Origin: CAYTLW01 sp964438735
Lineage (GTDB): Bacteria > Myxococcota_A > UBA9042
Length of the DNA stretch: 38,253 nt
Direction: 5' to 3'
Assembly (NCBI GenBank): GCA_964438735.1
Contig: CAYTLW010000069.1
Location: 1 to 38,253 of the forward strand
In this document: positions 1 to 8,210 of the stretch, one piece after another
Layout: each line of letters starts with the position of its first letter
Numbering within the stretch: position 1 is the first letter of the stretch
Notes under the pieces: generated by a model
The model's database searches: none
What the model was told of the DNA's origin: nothing
The model's input: only the letters and a program-made list of their open reading frames with translations
Program-made: the position numbers and the translations under genes

Positions 1-22
1 GGGGCGCGCCAAGGAAGGGGGT

Positions 23-117
23 CCGGGGGAAACCTGCGGCGCGGGGGCGGAGCGCGAGGTCCAACCGAATCATCGGAACCTCCAAGCGGAGCCCCCCTTG
101 GAGCTGGTTTCCCCCGG
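23..117. repeat. Long imperfect stem-loop, G-rich left arm and C-rich right arm
   Basis: Bases 23-34 are a perfect 12-base inverted match to 106-117. Further nested pairings fall between these arms in the right order: 43-48 with 91-96, 53-55 with 86-88, 56-60 with 78-82, and 65-68 with 73-76 around a 4-base loop. Together they make one hairpin of about 95 bases lying beyond the 3' end of the DUF819 gene. No open frame of note covers it. It could be an intergenic repeat of REP or MITE type, a structured RNA, or a transcription end. There is no T-run, so a classical rho-independent terminator is not supported. Confidence 0.45.
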
Positions 118-176
118 GAAGCTGCTCAAATGAAGGACAGCATCTCAATCCAACCAAATACAACCCAAAAACCACC

Positions 177-1349
177 TCACCCCGCCACCCAAGCACACAA
201 CCAAGCCGCCGCAAAAGCAGCATAATTCCCCACCGCATAACCAATCAACGCCATCAAAATGCTCACGGGCACCAACCGCTCGTCATGATACGCCGCCACG
301 ATGGGCGCACTGGCGGCGCCGCCGATATTGGCTGCGCTGGAGATGGCCGCTGTATGCACGTCGACCCGAAACAGGCGCGCGGCGAGCAGCAGGAAGGCGC
401 CGTGGATCATGATCCACAGGTAGGCGCCACCGACGAAGGGCAGCGCCTGGCCCGCCAGGCCGTCCACCGAGGCCTTGGCGCCCATGCGGGCGACGAAGAG
501 ATAGACCAGCGCCATGGCCAGCATCTGGCTGCCGGGGATGCGTTTGGCGGGCGTCGCGGACAGGATCAGTCCGCCGCTGGTGACCAGCAGGATGCGCCAT
601 GTGCTGGTGCCCAGCACGGGCTTGATTTCGGGCAGCCATTGGGCGATCTCGCCGCCGATGAAGGTGACGCCACAGGCGATGCCGACCAGGTAGAGGATGT
701 GGCGCATCTTCGGCCGGCCCTTGTCGGTGAGCAGGGCTTGCGCTGCGGCCTTCATGCGGGCGAGACGGCCCTCGTCAACGCCGGTGAATCGATTGAATCG
801 CTCGGCGAACTGCTTGCTGACCAGCAGCAGGGGCAGCCAGACCAGGTAGACCGCGTGGTCGGCGACGATGGCCAGGCCGAAGGCGTCGCCAGGGGTGTCG
901 AGCCCCTCTGCTACCGCGGCCATATTGCCGGTGCCGCCGGTCCAGGAACCGGCCAACGCGCCGTAGCCCTTCCACGCCTCGGGTCCGAGCCAGCTGTGTA
1001 CCAGGGCGAAGGCGATGGGCGCGCCGATGACCACACCGGCCGTGCCGGCGAGCATGACCAGCACGCCGCGCCCCATCACGCGTACGGCACCTCGCACATC
1101 CACGTCGAGCAGGAGCAGGACGAGAAACATGGGCAACAGGTAGCGACCCATCCAGTCGTAGGTGGGATCCTCATGGGGCAGGACGCCGGTATTGGAGAAG
1201 ATGGCCGGCACCATGTAGATGAAGATCAGCGGCGGAAAGAAGTGGAAGACGCGCGCGTTGGTGCGCTTTTCGAGCCAGAACCAGAGCGCTGCGTTGCCGG
1301 CCAGAGCGAAGAGGATGCCGGCGGAGTCGTGGATCAGGGGCGTGCTCAT
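177..1349 (-). CDS. DUF819 family polytopic membrane protein
   Basis: A 390-residue inner-membrane protein with about ten hydrophobic segments and short loops. It looks like the DUF819 (YjcL-like) family: the glycine-rich stretch GSWTGGTGNMAAVAEGL lies near residue 135, and a second conserved loop, SSAANIGGAASAPIVAAYH, near residue 340. Both are the kind of paired conserved loops expected of a transporter with inverted repeats. The family's substrate is not established, so no transport function is assigned. The ATG at 1349 has a G-rich possible ribosome site (GGGTGGG) a few bases upstream. The start is divergent from the sulfatase-like gene, with about 92 bases between them. The last codons and the DNA just downstream (about 120-260) are visibly richer in A than the rest of the gene. 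Confidence 0.85.
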   Translation of the reverse strand: MSTPLIHDSAGILFALAGNAALWFWLEKRTNARVFHFFPPLIFIYMVPAIFSNTGVLPHEDPTYDWMGRYLLPMFLVLLLLDVDVRGAVRVMGRGVLVMLAGTAGVVIGAPIAFALVHSWLGPEAWKGYGALAGSWTGGTGNMAAVAEGLDTPGDAFGLAIVADHAVYLVWLPLLLVSKQFAERFNRFTGVDEGRLARMKAAAQALLTDKGRPKMRHILYLVGIACGVTFIGGEIAQWLPEIKPVLGTSTWRILLVTSGGLILSATPAKRIPGSQMLAMALVYLFVARMGAKASVDGLAGQALPFVGGAYLWIMIHGAFLLLAARLFRVDVHTAAISSAANIGGAASAPIVAAYHDERLVPVSILMALIGYAVGNYAAFAAAWLCAWVAG

Positions 1350-1441
1350 AGCGGCCCACCCTGCCCGCCCGACGCGCCGGTGTCGAGTCCTACCGGCCCC
1401 GGCTGCCCCGCGGCTGCTGTTGGTGCTAGGCTCCGTTGTTT

Positions 1442-3778
1442 ATGATCGCAGAACCGGACATCGGTGAACCACCACCGCCATCGCCGACGAGCCCTGTACG
1501 GGCCCGTCGGGACTGGTCCACGCTGCCCCACGGCGCGCTCTTCGCGGTCAGCGCTGTCATTCAGTTGTGCGTCTACGAGTTCATGACCGCGTCGCCACCG
1601 TCGACGGCAGACGGGGTGAACGCGCGCCTGCTGATGAGTGGCTGGTCAGCGCTGGTTTTCGGCGTCGTGGCGCTGTTGTTGTGGGCGGTCGTCGGCGGCT
1701 TTCGTCGGCTTGGCCTGTCCCGCCGGGTGGTGAGCTGGGTGGTGCCCTTCACCGCGGGGGTGCTGACCGCGCTGGTCGCCCTGGACTGCAAGGTCTACTC
1801 GGTGTTGGGCGTGCGCATGGATGACTATTTCATCCTCAGCTCCCTCTCCAGGGGCAACTTCGCGCGGGAGACGCAGCTGGGTATCGCCACGTATCTGTCG
1901 CTCGGCGGTGCCCTGCTGGCATGCATCGGCCTGCATGTCGCGATCCTGTCGGTCCTGTCCCGGGCCTGGCTGCGCACGGTGGCGAGGCTGCGGCTGATCA
2001 CATCCATCACCCTGTTGGCGCTGGTCGGCGGCGGCCTGGCGGCCACGGTCGTGACCCTGGGCGAAGCGCGGGCGACCAGCGATCCGGCGCTGGCGGCGTT
2101 GCCCCTGGGCAATGCACTGCTCTGGCGGGGCGATGAGAGCGGTCACATCGTCGTGCGCCATCCGAGCAGCGAGGCGCCGGGCGCACATGTGCTGGGCAAG
2201 CCACGCAATGTGGTGATGGTGCTGGTGGAGTCGCTGCGCTCCGACTTTGCCACGCCGCAGTTGATGGTCGGGCTGCACGAGCTGGCGAAACGGCCAGATT
2301 GTCTGCTGGCCGCCAATCACCACTCGGGTGGCCACGCGACATCCTGGGGGGTGTTCAGCTTCCTGTACGGCTTGAACTCCTACCACTTCCTGCCCTTTCA
2401 CAAGCGGAATCTGCCCTCGCTGCCGCTGGAGCTGCTCAAGAAGCAGGGCTACGAACTGGTCGGCGTGTCGGGCAGCCGACTGCGCGGCTGGGATCACAGC
2501 GACTTCATGCTCGATGGCTTCGAGACCTACAAGGAGTTCACCGATACGTTGGGCTGGCGCGACGATCAGCAGGCGCTGGAGTGGATTCAGAAGTGGGCCG
2601 CCGAGCGCGACTCCAAGCGACCGTTTCTGCTCTTCGTCTTCCTGGTCTCGCCGCACCATAACTACTACTACCCGCCGGAGTTCGCGCACCACCAGCCGGC
2701 GATGCCCGAGAACTACAATCACTTCATGCCCAGCGACGAGCTGCGCACTTTCCGCGACAAGATCGTCAATCGATATCGCAACTCGGTCATGTGGACCGAC
2801 CACCTGGTGGGCAAGCTGATCGAGGCGACGGGCGGGCCGGATGAGACCATCGTCGCCATCAGCGGGGACCACGGCGAGGAGTTCTGGGATCAGGGTCTGC
2901 TGGGCCATGGCGCGCCGCGCTTCTACAACTCCCGCACGCGCGTGCCGCTCTTGCTCTGCGTGCCCGAACGCGAGCCGATCCAGCCGAGCATCTCGAGTCA
3001 CGTGGACATCCTGCCCACCGTGCTCGACGCCCTGGAGCTGCAGCCGTCGCTACCGACCCTGAGCTGGTCTGACGGCGTCTCCCTGCTCGCCGAGGTGCCG
3101 GCCGATCGACTGGTGGTGGTCACGGGGGTCGGCTTCCCGACCGGCGGCCGCACGCTGGCGCTGCTGCACGTGGGCTACAAGTTGTGGCTGGAGCGCGACG
3201 GGCCCATCCATCGCTTCAAGGTGGTCAAGCGCCTGTCGCCGGACGACCGCGAACTCGGCCCCGAGCACACGCCCGATGAAGGCCGCTGGCTGAGTCGACT
3301 GGGGGCCACGATGCGGCGCTTCCTGCGCGCCGAGAGCGCGGTGAGCGCGGTCGCTCCGCCCGTGCAACACCAGGTGAACGCGCGCTACGGCGAGTGGATC
3401 CGGCTGGTGGGCTACGACCTGGAAGTTCGCGACGCCAAACCCGGGGGCGCCGTGGTGTTGCGCTGGGTGTTCGAGTGCCTGGCGCCGGTGCCGGCTGGAT
3501 ACAACCTCTTCGTACACCTGGGCCCGGGCCACCCGACCGCATTCGTCAATCTCGACCACGTGCCCGTGGATGGCACCTTGCCGCTGGCGAAGTGGCGACC
3601 GGGCGACTTCATCTCCGACGAGCAGGTCTTCGAACTGCCCCAGACCATGCCCTCGGGGCAGCCCCTGAAGCTCACCTTGGGATTCTGGTCCGAGAAGGAT
3701 GGGCGGGCGAAGGTCCACGCCGAGGGCCGCGAGATCGGCGACAACGCCCTGGTGGTGACGACCATCGCCATCCCCTGA
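1442..3778 (+). CDS. LtaS-like membrane sulfatase/phosphotransferase with C-terminal beta-sandwich
   Basis: A 778-residue protein with about five membrane segments in residues 30-205, followed by an extracytoplasmic alkaline-phosphatase-superfamily domain (about 255-570). The metal and catalytic signatures of the sulfatase/LtaS group are visible: NVVMVLVESLRSDF with Glu263; HHSGGHATSW with Thr300 as the likely nucleophile; SGDHGEEF with Asp476 and His477; and GHG with His489. Such enzymes move phosphoglycerol or phosphoethanolamine groups onto envelope glycans or lipids, or cleave sulfate esters; the substrate here is unknown. Residues of about 650-778 (LRWVFECLAPVPAGYNLFVH and following) form a beta-rich module often found at the end of polytopic glycosyltransferases. 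Its fusion to a sulfatase is unusual. ATG 1442 was chosen over a TTG two codons upstream; the ribosome site is weak. The stop lies 16 bases from the convergent cyclase gene. Confidence 0.8.
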   Translation: MIAEPDIGEPPPPSPTSPVRARRDWSTLPHGALFAVSAVIQLCVYEFMTASPPSTADGVNARLLMSGWSALVFGVVALLLWAVVGGFRRLGLSRRVVSWVVPFTAGVLTALVALDCKVYSVLGVRMDDYFILSSLSRGNFARETQLGIATYLSLGGALLACIGLHVAILSVLSRAWLRTVARLRLITSITLLALVGGGLAATVVTLGEARATSDPALAALPLGNALLWRGDESGHIVVRHPSSEAPGAHVLGKPRNVVMVLVESLRSDFATPQLMVGLHELAKRPDCLLAANHHSGGHATSWGVFSFLYGLNSYHFLPFHKRNLPSLPLELLKKQGYELVGVSGSRLRGWDHSDFMLDGFETYKEFTDTLGWRDDQQALEWIQKWAAERDSKRPFLLFVFLVSPHHNYYYPPEFAHHQPAMPENYNHFMPSDELRTFRDKIVNRYRNSVMWTDHLVGKLIEATGGPDETIVAISGDHGEEFWDQGLLGHGAPRFYNSRTRVPLLLCVPEREPIQPSISSHVDILPTVLDALELQPSLPTLSWSDGVSLLAEVPADRLVVVTGVGFPTGGRTLALLHVGYKLWLERDGPIHRFKVVKRLSPDDRELGPEHTPDEGRWLSRLGATMRRFLRAESAVSAVAPPVQHQVNARYGEWIRLVGYDLEVRDAKPGGAVVLRWVFECLAPVPAGYNLFVHLGPGHPTAFVNLDHVPVDGTLPLAKWRPGDFISDEQVFELPQTMPSGQPLKLTLGFWSEKDGRAKVHAEGREIGDNALVVTTIAIP

Positions 3779-3794
3779 GCTGCGGTCGATCGAT

Positions 3795-6176
3795 TCAACT
3801 GGCAGCGACCATGGCTTCCATGGCGATGACGCTGCGCCGAGCCGTCGGTGCGTGTTCGACGAGCAGCTCGCGGGCGCGCTCCAGGTTGCCCAGTGCGGCC
3901 TCGGCCAGGGCCTCGTCCACCGGCATGCCGTGATCGCTGGCGGCCTGCCTGGCCTGCTCCCACGACTTGCGCGCCGCCGCCGTCTTGCCGCGGGCCTGGA
4001 GCAGTCGCCCCTTGTGGTAGGCGGAGCGCGCCGCGCCGATGGGGTGGGTGCCGCCGTAGGTGGCCATGCACTTGCAGGCTTTGGCCGCCGCGGCATCCAA
4101 CTCCGCGTCGGCGGGACCGCCAGCGGCGACGTGGCGCTCCAACAGCGTCAGCAGGATGTCACATGCCGCGTTGGCGGCCGAGAATGTGGTGAAGTCGCCG
4201 GCGCCGGCCTCGATGGCCAGCTCCAGGCCCGCCAGCGCCTCCGTTCGCGCGGTGGCGTCGTCGCCGGAGGCGATGGCCACCTGCCCGCGCGTCGTATGAC
4301 GTTCTGCGAAGCGCCCGGCATCGGAAGATTCGAAGAGTTCGGCGTGAGCGGCGAGCAAGCTGCCAGCCTCGCCCGTTCTGCCCATGCAATCCAGGGCGCG
4401 GATCATGCCGAACAGGGTCCAGCGGGCGTGGCGCAGGTTGCCGCGCTCGCGCGACCGCTCGAAGACCTGCTGCTCCCGATCCAGGGCGCTGGGAAAGTCG
4501 CCGCGGAAGTGGTCGGCATGCCCCCACATGAGCATGCCCACCTCCCACTCGTGGCGGTCGCCCAGCTCGTTGGCCCTGGCCTCGCCCTTGGTGAACCAGT
4601 CTTCGACCTCGTCCCAGCGGCCAAAGGAGATGCCGGCCGAGGCGCGGCTGTTGAGGGTCAGGATCTCACCCTGGCCATCGTGGGCCAGCCGACAGGCCGC
4701 CAGCGCGCGCTCGAAGTAGCGATCGGACAGCCCTCGCAGGCGGGCGAGGCTGGCGATATAGCCCAGGGTGGAGAAGGGCCGTCCGACTCGAACCTCGCCG
4801 GTACGTGCAGACAGGTTGGCGGCGGTGAGCGAGGCCAGCACGTAGCCGAAGTTGTCATTGAGCAGATAGCAGGGCTCGGCGTAGTCGGAGGCGGCCCGGG
4901 CGGCCTCATTCAGGCGCTTCTTCTTCGCCTCGCTGCGCGCTACCAGCGCGGTGGGCACAATCAGCAGGCCGATCTGCCACAGGAGCTGGCGCACCAGCAA
5001 CCAGGCGCGGGCGCCCTTGCCGCGCGGAATGCGCACACCGGCCAGGCTCAAGGCGCTATCGAGGTGATTCCTGGCCACCTCGGCGCGCCCCTGGTGGGCG
5101 TGCAACATGCCGTGTTTGCGCTGCCAGCTTGCCTGTCGCACCTTGTCCACGCGGTCCGCCGCATCGAGCGAGTCGTGCAGCGAGAGAAGCTGATCCCAGA
5201 AGCGATGCTCGGCGTGAATGGCGCCATTGCGTCGGGCCTGGACGGCGGCCATCTCCAGGAAGTCGATGGCCTGGATCTTGTCGTCGGCGGCGGCGAAGTG
5301 GCGGGCGAGCTCCGGCGCGAGCGCTTGCACATTGTCGCCGGCCTGAGCGACCAGATGCCGGGCGTAGACCCCGTGCAGCTGCCTGCGATGCTCGCCGAGC
5401 AGACTCCGATAGGCGACCTCCTGGGTCGTGCGATGACTGAAGCCGAATCGGGCGGCACCGCCCTCCTTCAGGTCCGCGCTGCCGCGACGGGTCAACAGGC
5501 GATGGTCCAGCAGGTGGTCCAGGGCCGGGTCCAGGGCGCTGTCCTGGCCGGGGTAGACCGCTTCGAGGGAGGCGCGATCGAAGGTCGTGCCGATGACCGC
5601 GGCCGCCTTCAGGGCGAGCTGCTCGCCGGGACGTAGGCGGTCGATACGACGGGTGACAACCGTCTCCACGGTCTTGGGCAGCGCGGTGGCGTCCAACTGC
5701 GCGACCGAGGGGGGCTGGGCCAGGACGCCGTTGGTGACCGACAGGGCGCCCTCTTCGCGCAGGTTCCGCGTCACCTCCTCGATGAAGTAGGCGTTGCCGT
5801 CGGCGCGCTCATGGATCCACCGAGCGACGTGATCGTCGAGCTCGTGGACCCCGATGACCTGGCGTACGAACTGGCGCGTCGCCGCCAGGTCCAGCGGGCC
5901 GAGCTCGATATCCTCGGCGGCCGGACGTTCCATGATGGCAGCCAGGTCTCCTTCGGGCGCCTCGACCGGTCGACTGCCCACCACCACCAGCAGCGGAGTG
6001 ACGTTCTCCAGCGCGCTCTCGAGCAACGCCAGCGAGCTGTGGTCCATCCACTGGATGTCGTCGAAGACCAGCACCAGCGGAGCGGTCGCCGCGGCGTCCA
6101 TGAGCAGCGCCGTGAACAATTCCAACGCGGCTCGGGCGCGACTCTCGCCGCGCATCTCGACCACATGCTCGGACAT
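3795..6176 (-). CDS. C-terminal fragment of the sAC-like cyclase: NTPase core and TPR-type helical region (frameshifted)
   Basis: This is the downstream part of a gene interrupted at 6269-6294. It begins within the NTPase module: LVLVFDDIQWMD near residue 35 is a Walker B motif of the STAND/AAA type. Winged-helix-like and long helical sequence follows, rich in Ala and Leu with TPR-like spacing, typical of the C-terminal half of large cyclase/ATPase regulators. The ATG at 6176 is unlikely to be the true start, because coding sequence in the same frame continues upstream (LRAIGGDEGRARLASLVNPL and onward) to the duplication. If one 13-base copy is removed, it joins the cyclase part in frame and the whole product is about 1372 residues. 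Whether an independent protein is made from internal starts cannot be told from the sequence. Confidence 0.75.
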   Translation of the reverse strand: MSEHVVEMRGESRARAALELFTALLMDAAATAPLVLVFDDIQWMDHSSLALLESALENVTPLLVVVGSRPVEAPEGDLAAIMERPAAEDIELGPLDLAATRQFVRQVIGVHELDDHVARWIHERADGNAYFIEEVTRNLREEGALSVTNGVLAQPPSVAQLDATALPKTVETVVTRRIDRLRPGEQLALKAAAVIGTTFDRASLEAVYPGQDSALDPALDHLLDHRLLTRRGSADLKEGGAARFGFSHRTTQEVAYRSLLGEHRRQLHGVYARHLVAQAGDNVQALAPELARHFAAADDKIQAIDFLEMAAVQARRNGAIHAEHRFWDQLLSLHDSLDAADRVDKVRQASWQRKHGMLHAHQGRAEVARNHLDSALSLAGVRIPRGKGARAWLLVRQLLWQIGLLIVPTALVARSEAKKKRLNEAARAASDYAEPCYLLNDNFGYVLASLTAANLSARTGEVRVGRPFSTLGYIASLARLRGLSDRYFERALAACRLAHDGQGEILTLNSRASAGISFGRWDEVEDWFTKGEARANELGDRHEWEVGMLMWGHADHFRGDFPSALDREQQVFERSRERGNLRHARWTLFGMIRALDCMGRTGEAGSLLAAHAELFESSDAGRFAERHTTRGQVAIASGDDATARTEALAGLELAIEAGAGDFTTFSAANAACDILLTLLERHVAAGGPADAELDAAAAKACKCMATYGGTHPIGAARSAYHKGRLLQARGKTAAARKSWEQARQAASDHGMPVDEALAEAALGNLERARELLVEHAPTARRSVIAMEAMVAAS

Positions 6177-7926
6177 CTCCAGAGTGGTGCCCAGGAGGGG
6201 GTTGACCAGGGAGGCCAGGCGCGCCCTCCCTTCGTCGCCGCCGATGGCCCGCAGGACCGCGGACTCCTGGCGCGGCCGCGTGGCGCGGCCGCGTGGCGCT
6301 GCCCAGGTCCGAGCTCAGCCCCAGGATGCGCCGGAAGATGCGTCGCCAGCAGCGGTACGAGGTGTCCGTGGCCAGCCGGTCGCAGCGCGCGGCCAGGTGA
6401 TCCAGGCCGCGCTCGGTGCACAGGCGTGCGACCTCGGCCAGCAGGCGAGACTTGCCGGTTCCAGGTTCGGCGACTACGCGCACCAGGCCGGATCGGTCTT
6501 CGGCGACCAGGCTGCCGACGGTCCGATCGAGGATCGCGACCTCGCGCTCACGACCGGCAAGCGCGAGCCGGCCGGAACGGGCGGCAGGCGCCAGGTCGAC
6601 CATGCCCACCGGGGCGAAATTGCGCACCGACTGGTCGAACCCCTTGAGCGCCAGCGTCCGCCGCTCCTCGAAGCGCACCTCCAGGCGGGCAGCGCTGCGC
6701 GTGGCGTCATCGCAGAGCACGCTGTAGCCGGCCTTGGCGCATAAACGCGCGGCCAGGTTCACGGTGCTGCCGATGAGGGTGTACTCGCGCCGGCTCTCGC
6801 TGCCGATGGGACCGCAGAAGACCGTGCCGGTGGCGATGCCGACGGCGCATTCCAGGTCGAAGCCACGCAGCGCCGGTCCCAGGGACATGGCCGCAGCGAG
6901 CGCGTAGTCGACCCGATACTCAAAGGTCTCACGGGGCAGACCGAACGCGGCCAGGACCATCGTGCCCTTGTCGTCGGCCAACACCTTGGCCAGCGAGCCG
7001 CCGTGGTAGTACAGGATGCGCTGGATCTCGCGCACCGCGTCATTGAGCGCGGTGGCGCCAGCGCTGCCGGCGTCCAGTCCATCGATACGTACAAACAGAA
7101 CAGACAGCCGGCGCAGGGTCGCCAGCCAGTTGGCGGCGCCATCCTCCAGGTGCACGCGGACCACACCGGGCACGATGCCGCGCAGGATCGGCTCGTCCGC
7201 CGCACCAGCCTTCGCTCGCGGTCGCACCTGGCCCACGGGGAGATGCAGCAGGCGATCCAGCCGATGCACGCCGACGGCGACGTTGAAGCCGACCACATCG
7301 TCGACGCACAAGGCCCACGCCTCGTCCGACAGGCCGACATTGCCGGATTCGGTGCGCTCGAGGGTGCGCGCCACCTGGCGAATGGGCGACCCGGAGAGCA
7401 CGACCTCCCAGCGGTCGCGGCGTCCGCCAACCCGGGCGGCGACCATGGGCCCGGCACCGACGCCCACGCGCACGTCGATCTCGACCCCTTCGATGGTGCC
7501 GATGCCAGCCACCGTGTCGCGGATCGCCAGCCCGCACGCTGCCGACGCTCGGGCGGCGCTGCCCAGGGCTGATGTCGCGCCGCCCTCGGCCTGGAACAGG
7601 GCGATCAACGCGTCCCCGGCGAATGTGGTGACCTCGCCGCCGGCCTCGGCGACCAGGTCGATGATGCGCTCGAAGAAGCCGTTGAGCAGGCGGCTCAGCC
7701 GCTCGGTGCCGTCGACGCCCTCGCGCTCGATGAGTCGCTCGGTGAGCCGCGTGAAGCCGGCCAGATCTGCGACCAGCACCGAGCCGGCCAACTGGGTATC
7801 GCCGGAGACCGGTCCACCGGCCGCTTCGGCCAGCCGTCGCGCGAGGTCCAGGGGCACGAAGCTGGCCAGCTGCGCCACGTGGCCGCTCAGGCTGCCGGAG
7901 GATGTGGTGGGGGGCGGCGACGTCAT
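5809..7926 (-). CDS. N-terminal part of soluble-adenylyl-cyclase-like protein: two cyclase domains and P-loop (frameshifted)
   Basis: Starts at the ATG at 7926, behind GGGGAG. Two class III cyclase homology domains are followed by an NTPase. Domain 1 (about 45-235) has both metal aspartates, Asp54 (VADLAGFTRL) and Asp105 (TFAGDALIALF), but Arg replaces the transition-state Asn. Domain 2 (about 272-440) has Arg280 in place of the first metal Asp, but keeps Lys314, Thr383, Asn390 and Arg394 (REYTLIGSTVNLAARL). The two halves are therefore complementary, as in animal soluble adenylyl cyclase (ADCY10), where C1 binds metal and C2 supplies the adenine and transition-state residues. The Walker A motif is AEPGTGKS (487-493). 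After about residue 548 the frame is lost at the 13-base duplication, and the last ~155 codons are out of frame. Probable product: cAMP, in the cytosol. Confidence 0.8.
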   Translation of the reverse strand: MTSPPPTTSSGSLSGHVAQLASFVPLDLARRLAEAAGGPVSGDTQLAGSVLVADLAGFTRLTERLIEREGVDGTERLSRLLNGFFERIIDLVAEAGGEVTTFAGDALIALFQAEGGATSALGSAARASAACGLAIRDTVAGIGTIEGVEIDVRVGVGAGPMVAARVGGRRDRWEVVLSGSPIRQVARTLERTESGNVGLSDEAWALCVDDVVGFNVAVGVHRLDRLLHLPVGQVRPRAKAGAADEPILRGIVPGVVRVHLEDGAANWLATLRRLSVLFVRIDGLDAGSAGATALNDAVREIQRILYYHGGSLAKVLADDKGTMVLAAFGLPRETFEYRVDYALAAAMSLGPALRGFDLECAVGIATGTVFCGPIGSESRREYTLIGSTVNLAARLCAKAGYSVLCDDATRSAARLEVRFEERRTLALKGFDQSVRNFAPVGMVDLAPAARSGRLALAGREREVAILDRTVGSLVAEDRSGLVRVVAEPGTGKSRLLAEVARLCTERGLDHLAARCDRLATDTSYRCWRRIFRRILGLSSDLGSATRPRHAAAPGVRGPAGHRRRRREGAPGLPGQPPPGHHSGDVRACGRDARRESRPSRVGIVHGAAHGRRGDRSAGAGLRRHPVDGPQLAGVARERAGERHSAAGGGGQSTGRGARRRPGCHHGTSGRRGYRARPAGPGGDAPVRTPGHRGPRARRSRRSVDP
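6269..6294. repeat. Perfect 13-bp tandem duplication that breaks the cyclase gene
   Basis: The 13-mer ggcgcggccgcgt occurs twice head to tail, at 6269-6281 and 6282-6294. Thirteen is one more than a multiple of three, and the two cyclase-gene frames differ by exactly that shift. With one copy removed, the minus-strand reading is SATRPRQESAVLRAIGGDEG, joining the upstream P-loop region to the downstream Walker B region without a stop. It may be a real slippage mutation, a reversible length switch, or an assembly error in very GC-rich DNA. Confidence 0.9.
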
Positions 7927-8086
7927 CAACACTCCCCGGAGGAATACGGTGCAAGGCAAAGGTCAGCTGTGGGTCGCCCCGGACCACGACTGTGGATGGC
8001 GCGGCGAATGTAGCACGCCTCGCGGAGCTTGGCACAGGACGACGGCCCGCCAATGGCCCACGACGCGGCCGCCAGACGGCGGATCC

Positions 8087-8116
8087 TTGTATTGTCACCA
8101 AAGCCGCTTGTATGGT
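8087..8116 (+). promoter_or_regulatory. Candidate sigma-70-type promoter for the metallophosphatase gene
   Basis: TTGTAT at 8087-8092 and TATGGT at 8111-8116 are separated by 18 bases, about 95 bases before the ATG at 8211. The surrounding 284-base divergent intergenic region holds no other convincing element. The match is imperfect and is offered as a candidate only. Confidence 0.3.
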
Positions 8117-8210
8117 CTCGCCCGCTCGAGACAGCAAGGGCAGCCCACCAGGGAAGAGCGCCCGGTCCGAGTCGGCGGCGCCGCGGCCTCGGCCCGTCGG
8201 GAGGGGCAAG

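Noticed and set aside
3852..5636. A 594-codon plus-strand frame opposite the cyclase/ATPase gene
   Set aside because: It has no recognisable motif and a Gly/Gln/Ala/Val-biased composition; the minus-strand frame carries the Walker B and TPR-like sequence.
3795..6176. An independent ATPase gene starting at the ATG at 6176
   Set aside because: Coding sequence in the same frame runs upstream of this ATG to the 13-base duplication and completes the NTPase begun in the cyclase frame, so it is kept as a fragment of one gene.
8030..8045. TGGCAC resembling half of a sigma-54 promoter
   Set aside because: The GC element that should follow at the fixed distance is not present.
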